Of a DNA stretch of 64,000 bases, positions 34,290 through 42,273 are shown one piece after another (the stretch's first letter is position 1; each line of letters starts with the position of its first letter). The DNA comes from SIRX01 sp965213905 (GTDB taxonomy: Bacteria; Actinomycetota; Rubrobacteria; Rubrobacterales; Rubrobacteraceae): NCBI GenBank assembly GCA_965213905.1, contig OZ243922.1, forward strand, positions 868,001 through 932,000, in the 5' to 3' direction. Below the pieces are notes generated by a model. That model had not been told where the DNA came from and made no database searches. It worked only from the letters and a program-made list of their open reading frames with translations. Made by a program: the position numbers and the translations under genes.

Positions 34290-35102
34290 ATGGCTGAACA
34301 ACCTAGAAAGAAAGTGGCAATAGTTTCGCCTATAGGTGAGGAAGGCTCAGAGGTTAGAGCACGCGCCGATGAAATATCCGATTATATTGTTAAGCCTGTA
34401 GCAACGGAGTTCGAGTTTGGCATATTTAGGTCTGACCGAGAAGCTACTCCAGGTCCCATAACACCCAAGATTCTTAGAGCGTTACTGGACGCTCCGCTTG
34501 TAATCGTAGACTTGACTGGACACAATCCTAATGTCTTTTATGAACTATGCTTCGCGCACTCCTTCGGAGTGCCGGTTGTTCTGCTAAAAGATGACACCAG
34601 CAACATACCATTCGACATAAATGATGAGCGGGTTATTGCGTTAGGTGACCAGGGTAAGATTGGCTTAGGACAAGGGGAAAAGACAAAAGAAAAACTCCGT
34701 GAAGCTTTTAAAGCAGTACTACGTGACGATTTCCAACCCACCTCAATAGTGACCGAGGTAGCCAACGTACAGAATATTGAAAGCATGACTCCACAAGACC
34801 CTATCGCTAGCGAACTGGCTGCCGTACGTAGAAGAGTAGACCAAATATTCCACATTCTCCCTAGAATCGCTTCTCAGCAGCGAGTTGCGTCAGAGGGATA
34901 TAAAATTGCAGATATAAAAGCTCTTATGGAGCTAACAGAATCGCTGATAAATCAAGGATTTGTTAGCTCAAATGAGTTAGAAAGTTTAGTAACAGACACA
35001 ACTAGTCCTACTTTCGACGAATGGGCCAACAGCAAAACAAAATCTCTGGCCGACGAATCAAGCAACACCAGCGAAGTAGATTGGGACGACATACCTTTTT
35101 AG
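34290..35102 (+). CDS. Nucleoside 2-deoxyribosyltransferase-like protein with SSB-type acidic C-terminal tip
   Basis: 270 residues. Residues 7-120 form a Rossmann-like domain (KKVAIVSPIGEEGSEVR, APLVIVDLTGHNPNVFYELC) of the deoxyribosyltransferase/TIR-like superfamily common in stress and anti-phage effectors. A helical middle region (about 170-235) follows, then a disordered Ser/Asp/Glu tail ending EVDWDDIPF, very like the DDDIPF tip by which SSB recruits repair enzymes. Base composition and codon use are clearly AT-richer than neighbours, indicating acquisition. ATG 34290 has GGAGG 5 nt upstream. The 181 nt before it hold only AT-rich promoter-like sequence. Enzymatic activity is not demonstrable from sequence. 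Confidence 0.8.
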   Translation: MAEQPRKKVAIVSPIGEEGSEVRARADEISDYIVKPVATEFEFGIFRSDREATPGPITPKILRALLDAPLVIVDLTGHNPNVFYELCFAHSFGVPVVLLKDDTSNIPFDINDERVIALGDQGKIGLGQGEKTKEKLREAFKAVLRDDFQPTSIVTEVANVQNIESMTPQDPIASELAAVRRRVDQIFHILPRIASQQRVASEGYKIADIKALMELTESLINQGFVSSNELESLVTDTTSPTFDEWANSKTKSLADESSNTSEVDWDDIPF

Positions 35103-35165
35103 GGCGTTAACCTACCGAACAACCTCTTCCACATTCGCTCAATATCGTTCTCTGAATTTCACCTC

Positions 35166-35200
35166 GGCTGAGCGCTGTCCCGCTACGCACATGTGTCAGC
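35166..35200 (+). other. Inverted repeat downstream of the island gene
   Basis: AGCGCTG and CAGCGCT, 7-bp arms separated by about 19 nt, in the otherwise featureless 35103-35279 stretch. Could be a terminator stem without a U-run or a recombination remnant. Confidence 0.35.
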
Positions 35201-35279
35201 GCTTGGACCTGACAAGAATGAGCCAAGATGTACCTTGAGAACTGATAGCTTGCACGAAAAGCAGATCGGGAAACCTACT

Positions 35280-35312
35280 AAAAAACGGCCCCTGGCAAGA
35301 ACCAGGAGCCGT
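35280..35312 (-). terminator. Rho-independent terminator
   Basis: Stem ACGGCTCCTGG / CCAGGGGCCGT (11 bp, one G-U) with a 6-nt loop, followed on the minus strand by TTTTTT. Confidence 0.85.
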
Positions 35313-35520
35313 ACCTTCTGAGTGTTACGCAGGTATCTGGTATTTCAGCACGCCGCCTTCAACTACCGAAGAGGCGAAATAGGAAATAACCCAGTTACTC
35401 CGCTAGGATTTTGGCGGTACTAGGTCAGAGCCACCTCTTCCAGAAGATACCTACGTCTGCTACTCGGTGCTTCGATCTGGATCACCTCCTCTCCGTGCCG
35501 TCAACTGGGACAAGTGTACT
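35280..35520 (-). ncRNA. Candidate noncoding transcript with extended anti-SD complement
   Basis: Between cinA and the island, the minus strand has a -10 TACAAT (35533-35528), then AGGAGGTGATCCAG (35490-35477), which is complementary over 14 nt to the 3' tail of 16S rRNA, yet no start codon follows within 10 nt. A well-formed terminator closes the region at 35312-35280. Only short, interrupted reading frames exist. It could be cinA 3' UTR, a regulatory RNA or a decayed small gene. Confidence 0.4.
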
Positions 35521-35550
35521 ACCCCAAATTGTATCCAGCAAGAGATTTTT

Positions 35551-36834
35551 TCAGGTTTTGTTTTTCTTCCCGTTTTTCTCTTCTAGATGCCGCCGCAACA
35601 GGTCAAAGGCGCGGTTTGCACTCCGCTCCCGGATGGCGGTCCGCGAACGCGCCCACGCCGAGAGGTCCAACCTTTCGGCGAAGCTCTCCTCAGCATTGGC
35701 GAAGCCGATCCAGACGAGCCCGACGAACTTCTCTTCCGTACCGCCACCCGGCCCGGCGACCCCCGTAACAGATATCCCGAAGTCGGTCCCGGCTTGCTCG
35801 CGTACACCTTCGGCCATCTTTAGCGCCACCGGCTCGCTCACCGCCCCGTGCTCGACCAGTAAGTTCTCCGGCACGCCGAGCAGCCGCTCTTTGGCCTCGT
35901 TTGAGTAGGTTACGAGTCCTTCCTCGAAGTATGCGGACGAGCCCGGCAGGTCCGTGAGGCGTTTGGCGAGCAGGCCGCCGGTGCAGCTTTCGGCCAGGGC
36001 CAGGGTCTTACCGCCGGACTCGAGCAGACGGGCAACGGCGCTCTCCAGGGTTTCTTCGTCCTCGCCGAAGTAGTAGTCGCCGAGTCGGGATAGTATCTCC
36101 CCGGCCACGGGTTCTATCTTCTTTTGGGCCTCCTCCGGGGTTGCGGCGCGGCTGGTTATGCGGAGGCGTACCTTTCCCTGGCCGGCCAGCGGCGCGACCG
36201 TGGGGTCTTCGGCGTCGAGTAGGTCCTGCACCTGTTCGGCGAGCGCGGACTCCCCGATGCCGGCGAACCAGAGGGTTTTGGAGACGATGGCGCCGTCGCT
36301 GCGGGTCTCCACCAGGGGGGCCAGCGTCTCGTTGAACATGTTCTTCATCTCGCCCGGGACACCGGGGAAGGTGGCGAACAGCGTGCCGTCGAGTTCCAGA
36401 AGGGCCCCCGGCGCCGTACCGAGGGGGTTCGGGATCAGCTCTGTGCCCTCTGGAAAAAAGGCTTGTTTGTAGTTCGAGGGCGTCGGCTTGCGTCCGAAGC
36501 GGGCGAACATCTCGTCTACGTGGGCCCGGGCCGCCTCGTATTCGACCATTTCTCTGCCGGCAAGCTGGGCCAGGCACTCGTTGGTGATGTCGTCGGAAGT
36601 CGGGCCGAGGCCGCCGGTCGTGATTACGAGATCCGAGCGGGACGCCGCCTCTTTCATGGCGGCGACGATCCGGCCCCTGTTGTCCCCGATGGTGGTGTGG
36701 CGGTAAATGCCGATACCCAGCCGGGCGAGGTTGCTGCTCAACCAGGCCGTGTTCGTGTCTACCAGATCCCCCAAAAGCATCTCGGTGCCGATGGTGATGA
36801 TCTCCGCGCTTTTTATGTTGCTCTCGTTTTGCAC
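35551..36834 (-). CDS. cinA: CinA-family protein (MoCF-like domain plus NMN amidohydrolase domain)
   Basis: 427 residues, full length. N-terminal COG1058 domain: IITIGTEMLLGDLVDTNTAW and VITTGGLGPTSDD (pyrophosphatase-like). C-terminal PncC-type domain: LALAESCTGGLLAKRLTDLP and ISVTGVAGPGGGTEEKFVGL, which deamidates NMN in pyridine nucleotide recycling. The GTG at 36834 lies 6 nt after TAGAAT, which shares two bases with the -10 of divergent yqeK; both starts are leaderless. Confidence 0.94.
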   Translation of the reverse strand: MQNESNIKSAEIITIGTEMLLGDLVDTNTAWLSSNLARLGIGIYRHTTIGDNRGRIVAAMKEAASRSDLVITTGGLGPTSDDITNECLAQLAGREMVEYEAARAHVDEMFARFGRKPTPSNYKQAFFPEGTELIPNPLGTAPGALLELDGTLFATFPGVPGEMKNMFNETLAPLVETRSDGAIVSKTLWFAGIGESALAEQVQDLLDAEDPTVAPLAGQGKVRLRITSRAATPEEAQKKIEPVAGEILSRLGDYYFGEDEETLESAVARLLESGGKTLALAESCTGGLLAKRLTDLPGSSAYFEEGLVTYSNEAKERLLGVPENLLVEHGAVSEPVALKMAEGVREQAGTDFGISVTGVAGPGGGTEEKFVGLVWIGFANAEESFAERLDLSAWARSRTAIRERSANRAFDLLRRHLEEKNGKKNKT

Positions 36835-36857
36835 CTGCGTATTCTACAATCCTCCAA
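36835..36857. promoter_or_regulatory. Bidirectional promoter with overlapping -10 elements (cinA/yqeK)
   Basis: In 23 bp between two divergent start codons, ATTCTACAAT (36841-36850) provides TAGAAT for cinA on the minus strand and TACAAT for yqeK on the plus strand, sharing the central TA. Spacers to the start codons are 6 and 7 nt. Confidence 0.7.
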
Positions 36858-37463
36858 ATGAAAGGCTGGGAAACAAATGACAGCTTGCTCGACGCGGTAG
36901 ATTCTTTCGTCCGGAACGGAATTTCGGAGAAGCGCTACGCCCACACCCGGCGCGTCGCCGATACCGCCGGGAAGCTCGCCGAAATCCACGGGTTGGATGC
37001 CACACGGACGCGCCTCGCGGCCCTGTTGCACGACGCGGCGCGGGAACTAAAACCCGGCGAGCACCTGAAATTCGCAGAAGACTGGGGAATACCCCTGGAC
37101 GAGCCCGAACGGGAAAACCCCAAGCTGCTGCACGGCCCCGTGGCCGCGGAGTTGGCGAGCCGGGAGTTGGGCGTCGAAGACGAGGAGGTTTTGGAAGCGG
37201 TTCGGGTGCACACCGTCGGGTGTCCGGGGATGGGCCCGCTGGCGCTCGCCGTTTACGTCGCCGACAAGATCGAACCGGGCCGGGACTACCCGAGCGTGGC
37301 GCATCTCCGGGAGCTGGCAAAGGAGGACCTCTACAAAGCCGCCGCCGAGTCCTTACGCCGGACCCACGCCCACAACGAGAAACGTGGCCGTCTCACGCAT
37401 CCGGCCAGCCTGCGGACCCTGGGGTGGCTAGAAGAGACCGTCTATCGTCGGGTAGACGAGTGA
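36858..37463 (+). CDS. yqeK: YqeK-type HD-domain symmetrical Ap4A hydrolase
   Basis: 201 residues. HD phosphohydrolase motifs: RYAHTRRVADTA, ALLHDAARELKPGE, LLHGPVAAELASRE, VRVHTVGCPGM and VADKIEPGRDYP. Family members hydrolyse diadenosine tetraphosphate and often neighbour nadD. ATG 36858 fixed by the -10 seven nt upstream. The last 36 nt overlap tail-to-tail with the YdjM-like gene. Confidence 0.9.
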   Translation: MKGWETNDSLLDAVDSFVRNGISEKRYAHTRRVADTAGKLAEIHGLDATRTRLAALLHDAARELKPGEHLKFAEDWGIPLDEPERENPKLLHGPVAAELASRELGVEDEEVLEAVRVHTVGCPGMGPLALAVYVADKIEPGRDYPSVAHLRELAKEDLYKAAAESLRRTHAHNEKRGRLTHPASLRTLGWLEETVYRRVDE

Positions 37464-37982
37464 GATGGCGAACCCCGCGAATATCAACACGATCAGCGCA
37501 ACGGCCAGCTCCAACACCCCCCCACTCTTGACGCCGCCGGGCAACAGCCTGAACGGTTTGCCCAGCGGCCAGAGCAGCGGCACGCCCCGGATGTTCAGGG
37601 CGTCGGCGATTATGTGCGAGCCGTAGCCCGCCACGCCCGCGTAGAAGAAGTTCGGGTAGTTTCCGAGGAGCAGCCACGCCGCAAGCGCGAAGAGCGCCAA
37701 CCCCAGAAAAGAGTGGGTCAGGGTCCGGTGGCCGACGGTACGCACGAGGGTGAAAGAGACTATCCTGAGCGCCCAACTCAAGGGCCGGGTGACGAGGTTG
37801 GCGGTAGGGTTTTTCAGGCGGCTAAGGCCGTTGCCGAGCCTACTGCGCGGGTTGTCCACGTCCGGCAGCCACGAGGCGACGACGGCCACCGGATAGGCGG
37901 TTACGGGCGGCTCGGTCCCGGCGAGAAGCGCCGTCCCCGCCAGGGCCGCCACCCCGAAGATCGCGTGTGTAGTAGCCTTCAA
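37428..37982 (-). CDS. YdjM-like membrane-bound metal-dependent hydrolase
   Basis: 184 residues with four hydrophobic helices and the DUF457 metal motifs: THAIFGVAALAG, SWLPDVDNPRS, VGHRTLTHSFLGL and YGSHIIADALN. Integral membrane; reaction unknown. TTG 37982 gives the conventional KATTHAIFG start and lies 8 nt after TAAACT; a TTG at 38000 is an alternative. It converges with yqeK. Confidence 0.85.
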   Translation of the reverse strand: MKATTHAIFGVAALAGTALLAGTEPPVTAYPVAVVASWLPDVDNPRSRLGNGLSRLKNPTANLVTRPLSWALRIVSFTLVRTVGHRTLTHSFLGLALFALAAWLLLGNYPNFFYAGVAGYGSHIIADALNIRGVPLLWPLGKPFRLLPGGVKSGGVLELAVALIVLIFAGFAISLVYPTIDGLF

Positions 37983-38041
37983 CCCGCAGCAGTTTAGCAA
38001 CTCTACGGGTAACTCTTCGGGCGCGGCAGCATGGGAGGACT

Positions 38042-38356
38042 TTGAAGATAGTCGGCGGAAAATCTCGGAGTATAGACCTCGGAGAGTTCTTCTCCCGGCC
38101 GCCGTTCACGCACCACTCTACAGCCTTTTTCTCCGGCCCGCGCGACTCTCCGGTGTGGTTTCTGTTGGAAGATAGCCACGTCCGGATCATCGGCAGCGAC
38201 CGGGGAAACTCTTTTCAGCACCGAATTGAGGAAGAGCCGCGGTCGGGCCGGCGGCGTTTCAAGCCGCCGGAAGCCCCGGAGTCGCTCTCCAGGCGTGAAA
38301 CGTCCGGGACAACCGTTGTCAAGGATCAACCCTACTCCACAACCGGCCCCGCTTGA
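38042..38356 (+). CDS. Small hypothetical protein
   Basis: 104 residues, unrecognised. The N-terminal half (VWFLLEDSHVRIIGSDRGN) reads as folded protein; the C-terminus is charged and Pro-rich. TTG start preceded by GGGAGG at 3 nt. Its TGA overlaps the TTG of the next gene (TTGA), implying translational coupling to the large membrane protein. Confidence 0.55.
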   Translation: MKIVGGKSRSIDLGEFFSRPPFTHHSTAFFSGPRDSPVWFLLEDSHVRIIGSDRGNSFQHRIEEEPRSGRRRFKPPEAPESLSRRETSGTTVVKDQPYSTTGPA

Positions 38357-40221
38357 ACCGCTCCCGCCCGGCGAGATGGCTCCTGTCGTTGACGTTCGCG
38401 GCGCTCCTACTAGCGCTCCTACTAGCGTTCCTTTCCGGTCCGGCACCCGGAGACACCCCGCAACGGCCAGTCGTGCTCATCCTGGTAGACGAACTCACCT
38501 GGAAGGAGGTGCTGGAAACCCCTTCTCTAGAGAAGGTCTTCGACGAAGGTGCCGCCGCAAACCTCTCCACCGCCCAGGGCGCGGCGCCGGTAAGCCCCCG
38601 CATGGGCCACGTCCTGCTCGGGGCGGGCTCCCGCGTGGACGCCTCGCTGCTCCCCAGAAACCTTCCGCGACAGGCTAAGGATATACCTGGGGTTTTCGGA
38701 GGACCGGCTTCCTCGATTAAGCCCGGCGCCCTGGGCGAAAGATTGGCGGAGGAGGGAGTAACGACGGCGGCGGTCGGCGAACGGGCGAGGTTGGCCGTTA
38801 TGGACCGCGAAGGACGGGTGCCCGGTACCTACGCGGCTTCGGCGCCTGTGGAGGAACTCGACGTCCTCGCGGACGGGGCGGGGTTCGTGGCCGTGGAGGC
38901 CGGCGGCCCGGAAGAAGCCGGACGGCTCTCCGGGGCCGCCCGGGAGGCCGGCGCGGTGGTAGCGGTAGCCTCCCCGAACTCGGGCGCAGGCTCCGCGAAC
39001 CTGGCACCCTTCGCGATCACCGGCGTAGAGGAAGGCTTGCTCTACTCCCCGGCGACGCGGACCCGGGGCCTTATATCCAGCACCGACGTGGCGCCGACCC
39101 TGCTGGCGCAGCTCGGCATTGACCCGCCACCGGAGATGCAGGGCCGGGCCGCAACCGTCCGTCCGGGGACCGTCGGGGTGGCGGTCCGACTCGGGCAGCG
39201 GTTCTCGTTCGTATCCGAAGGGCGCTTTTCGGTCTGGCTTCTCGTCGGGGTTGCGGTGTTTGTCGGGGCTTCGCTGGCTGTCTTGTGGAAGGGAAGGAAC
39301 GCTATGATCTACACGCTGCTCGTACTGGCGGCGCTTCCGGCGGGCGCGCTGGCCGTCGCCGCGGCGCCGATCATCGACGCTTCGGTAGTAGCTTTCCTGA
39401 CGCTGGCCCTCGCCGGGATGCTGGCAGCTTTGTTTTGGAGGCTCTCGGGCTCGGATGCCGGCCGGATTTCTGGGGTATTTCTCGCGGTGTCGGCCGGGAT
39501 CCTGGCCGACACCCTCACCGGCGGAACACTGATGAAACTCTCGACGCTCGGCTACAACCCGGCCTATGGAACCCGCTTCTACGGCATCGGCAACGAATAC
39601 GCCGCCTTTCTCGCCGGCAGCCTCACAGCGGGGCTTGGCGCCCTCGCTTGCCGACGTCGCCTCCCGCTGGCGCCGGTACTGGCGGCCGGGACCGTGGCCG
39701 TCCTCGTCCTCGGCCTGCCGACCATGGGCGCCGACGTGGGCGGCTCCCTCGCGCTGGGCCTCGGGTTCGGGGCCGCCGTGGGGTTGATTCGCGGGGCCAA
39801 GCTTAAAGGGTTAGCCCTGTGGGCCGGAGGTGGTTTCTCTCTGGCGGCGGCGTTATTTCTGCTCAGTGGCCGGCTGTTTCCTAGAGTATCCCATGGTTCG
39901 CGGGCGGCGGGCGGCGAGACGAACCTGGTGGAGATCATCCTCCGCAAGCTGTTGTTGAGCCTGGAACTTTTAATAAACCCACTGTTTCTCTTTGTTTTCG
40001 TACTGGCCCTGGCCCTGATCTTCGCGGGTTGGCGGAGAACGAGGGGAACGGCCCTGGGGGCCGGCCTCTTGGGGGCCACGATAACCGCCCTGGCCTCCGG
40101 CGCACTGAACGATTCCGGGATACTCGCCGCCATCTACGTCCTCGCCTATCCGGTAGTGGCCGCGCTCGCGATCCTGTCCGCAAAACCACGAGGGTTGCGC
40201 ACCGGCCGACGAGGGATGTAA
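38353..40221 (+). CDS. Polytopic membrane protein with degenerate alkaline-phosphatase-like extracellular domain
   Basis: 622 residues. A leading membrane helix is followed by about 270 residues with alkaline-phosphatase-superfamily flavour (PVVLILVDELTWKEVLE, MGHVLLGAG, ISSTDVAPTLLAQLGI) but without obvious metal ligands in full; then about ten transmembrane helices with the conserved loop LGYNPAYGTRFYGIGNEYAA. Similar two-part proteins occur across Gram-positive genomes without a defined role; cell-envelope function is inferred. Coupled to the small gene upstream. Confidence 0.8.
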   Translation: MNRSRPARWLLSLTFAALLLALLLAFLSGPAPGDTPQRPVVLILVDELTWKEVLETPSLEKVFDEGAAANLSTAQGAAPVSPRMGHVLLGAGSRVDASLLPRNLPRQAKDIPGVFGGPASSIKPGALGERLAEEGVTTAAVGERARLAVMDREGRVPGTYAASAPVEELDVLADGAGFVAVEAGGPEEAGRLSGAAREAGAVVAVASPNSGAGSANLAPFAITGVEEGLLYSPATRTRGLISSTDVAPTLLAQLGIDPPPEMQGRAATVRPGTVGVAVRLGQRFSFVSEGRFSVWLLVGVAVFVGASLAVLWKGRNAMIYTLLVLAALPAGALAVAAAPIIDASVVAFLTLALAGMLAALFWRLSGSDAGRISGVFLAVSAGILADTLTGGTLMKLSTLGYNPAYGTRFYGIGNEYAAFLAGSLTAGLGALACRRRLPLAPVLAAGTVAVLVLGLPTMGADVGGSLALGLGFGAAVGLIRGAKLKGLALWAGGGFSLAAALFLLSGRLFPRVSHGSRAAGGETNLVEIILRKLLLSLELLINPLFLFVFVLALALIFAGWRRTRGTALGAGLLGATITALASGALNDSGILAAIYVLAYPVVAALAILSAKPRGLRTGRRGM

Positions 40222-40266
40222 AGTTCTTTTGTAACGTCAAGGCAGGGAAGTAGAACGGGGACAGGG

Positions 40267-41134
40267 GTGCGAAAATCGGTTAACTCATCGTTGTGGATGC
40301 TTTCGGCGATGGCCCTGGCCTTGCTGTTGATTTTACTGGTGTTCGTGCAGGGCGCAAAACCCGCCCAAGCCGAGGACGAGCCAGAGTTCGAGGGGCAAGT
40401 GGTCGGTGGCGCGGCGGTACCCAACGGGAAGTATCCTTTTATGGCCGCTTTATTGAACACCAGGTACGGCAACAACGCTTATCAGCAGCAATTCTGCGGC
40501 GGTACCCTGATCGATCGGGACAGCGTACTCACGGCCGCACACTGCGTCTCGGGGGCGTCGGCACGCCCGCTGCGGGTTTGCGGTCGGCCGGACGGTCCTC
40601 AAAAGCTCACAAGGCCAGGTGCGCAGGGTGTCCAAAATTTTCGTTCATTCCAGATACAACGACCGTAGAATCACCCGCGACGCGGCGGTACTCAAACTAG
40701 CCAGACCGGTCAACGGCGTAAAGTCGATCAAACCCGCCAGCGCAAGCCAGGACTTTCTGGAGAAGAGAGGCACCAACGCAACCGTCGCCGGTTGGGGCAA
40801 TACCAGGGCCCAGCCGATATTCGGCTTTTCCGGCGTCAACTACCCAAACCGGATGCGCGAAACCCGGGTACCCCTACGCCCCGACAGCTACGCGGGGTCC
40901 GTCTATGGTGGAGAATTCGTACCGCCTCTCATGGTCGCCGCCGGTAAAACCGGCAAGGACACCTGCCAGGGTGACAGCGGCGGACCAATGTTCAAGAAAA
41001 CCAGCGGTGGTTACCGCCAGATCGGGATAACAAGCTTCGGCTACGGATGTGCAGCCCCCGGCTACCCTGGGGTGTACGCCGAGGTGAACAACTACTCGAT
41101 ACGGAAGTTTATCTCCAGCGCGGCGAGTAGATAG
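40267..41134 (+). pseudogene. Secreted trypsin-like serine protease, frameshifted
   Basis: Signal peptide (MLSAMALALLLILLVFVQG) and a chymotrypsin-fold protease: VVGGAAVPNGKYPFMAAL, His in LTAAHC, Asp in ITRDAAVLKL, Ser in CQGDSGGP. The His half and the Asp/Ser half are in different frames. Removing one T from the TTT at 40576-40578 restores RVAVGRTVLKSSQGQVRRVSK, a normal trypsin stretch, so one extra base has disrupted an otherwise intact gene. It could be a real inactivation or a sequencing error. Confidence 0.8.
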
Positions 41135-41140
41135 CTAAAA

Positions 41141-41725
41141 CTACCGGGGCCGAACAGACCGGGCCATCGCCCGCATGGAATCTCGGGCAAAGCGACGCTG
41201 CAGCCTTCGCACAAACGGTTTCCCGAACTCGGCCAAAAGGTGGTTCGGTTTCGAGAAAGCGTAGAGGTCGTACCAGACCGAGTCATCCCGGCGGTTCCAC
41301 TCGACGGTGAAACGCTCCTCACCGCGCGCCGCGTGTCCGGGCAACGTGCCGTAAGCGAAACCGAAACGCGACACTTCTGCTTTCTCTTCGATTGTGTAGA
41401 CGATCCTGCAGGCGTTGAGCGAAGAGAAGCTGTAGTGGCTCCCGAGCACCGCTACCGCTGCATCAACCTCTATTGGAGCGTTAGGCCAACAGATCTCTAC
41501 CCACCCCAACTCGAACATCCGCCAGTCGCGCAACGCATCTACCGCCTGGGCAAAGACTTTCCCCCCGCTGCCGAGCCGGATGCGGTTGTGGTCCACGACG
41601 TAACCGGGAACCAGAGGAGAGCCCGCCCGCGAAGCCCCGATTTCCTCGTAGGAGAACGACTCGTTTTCCTGAGACCTTAGAAAATCGTTGATTCTTTTTT
41701 CCGGAGGGTCACCGACCAAGAACAA
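41141..41725 (-). CDS. DUF1990 family protein
   Basis: 194 residues with clear DUF1990 sequence: VDALRDWRMFELGWVEICWP, CRIVYTIEE, FGFAYGTLPGHAARGEERF, VWYDLYAFSKPNHLLAEFGK. START-like lipid-binding fold suspected; function unknown. TTG 41725 lies 3 nt after the dut stop, so it is the second gene of a dut operon. Confidence 0.85.
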   Translation of the reverse strand: MFLVGDPPEKRINDFLRSQENESFSYEEIGASRAGSPLVPGYVVDHNRIRLGSGGKVFAQAVDALRDWRMFELGWVEICWPNAPIEVDAAVAVLGSHYSFSSLNACRIVYTIEEKAEVSRFGFAYGTLPGHAARGEERFTVEWNRRDDSVWYDLYAFSKPNHLLAEFGKPFVRRLQRRFARDSMRAMARSVRPR

Positions 41726-41728
41726 TTT

Positions 41729-42163
41729 TCAAGTCCCCGAGGAACCGAAGCCGCCGTCACCCCGCCCGTCGGCGGCGGCAAGGAAGTCTACTTCAGAGAA
41801 AACGACATCCGCGGCCCGCACGAATACTATTTGGGCGATTCGCATGCCGGCTTCGACTTCGAAAGTCGTTTCCCGGTCTTGGTTTATGAGAGGGACCCGA
41901 ATCTCCCCCCGGTACCCCGAGTCTATTAGTCCGGGTGTGTTGACCAGCGAGATGCCGTGCTTCACCGCGAGCCCGCTGCGCGGCAACACCAGTCCGGCAT
42001 ACCCAACGGGGATGGCGACCGAGACCCCGGTCCTCACCGGCGCCCTCTCGCCCGGCGGCAAACTCAGGTTCTCGACGGAGCACAGGTCGTACCCGGCGTC
42101 CCCGGCGTGCGCCCGCGTCGGGACCCGGGCTTTCCCGGAGACGCGCCGGAAAGGAACCTTCAA
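41729..42163 (-). CDS. dut: dUTP diphosphatase
   Basis: 144 residues. Hydrolyses dUTP to dUMP, keeping uracil out of DNA and supplying ThyX substrate. All five motifs are visible: AGDAGYDL, PRSGLAVKHG, VNTPGLIDSGYRGEI, RIAQIVF and GDGGFGSSG. TTG 42163 is 7 nt after GGAG and starts the conventional KVPFRRV; a GTG at 42199 has no ribosome site. Confidence 0.93.
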   Translation of the reverse strand: MKVPFRRVSGKARVPTRAHAGDAGYDLCSVENLSLPPGERAPVRTGVSVAIPVGYAGLVLPRSGLAVKHGISLVNTPGLIDSGYRGEIRVPLINQDRETTFEVEAGMRIAQIVFVRAADVVFSEVDFLAAADGRGDGGFGSSGT

Positions 42164-42260
42164 AGAACTTCTCCGGCTGGGCTGGGGCGGCAAAAACACA
42201 TGAGAAACAGCATCTTAGCAAAAGACCCCGGGACGGCGATTAGATGCCGGGCTGAAGTGC

Positions 42261-42273
42261 TATTCTGTAGCGC
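42261..42273 (+). promoter_or_regulatory. -10 element of leaderless metG promoter
   Basis: TATTCT at 42261-42266, 7 nt before ATG 42274; no ribosome site. Confidence 0.6.

Noticed and set aside
35477..35490. Fragment of 16S rRNA 3' end on the plus strand
   Set aside because: Only 14 nt match the tail; flanking sequence is not rRNA. Better read as an extended Shine-Dalgarno sequence on the minus strand.
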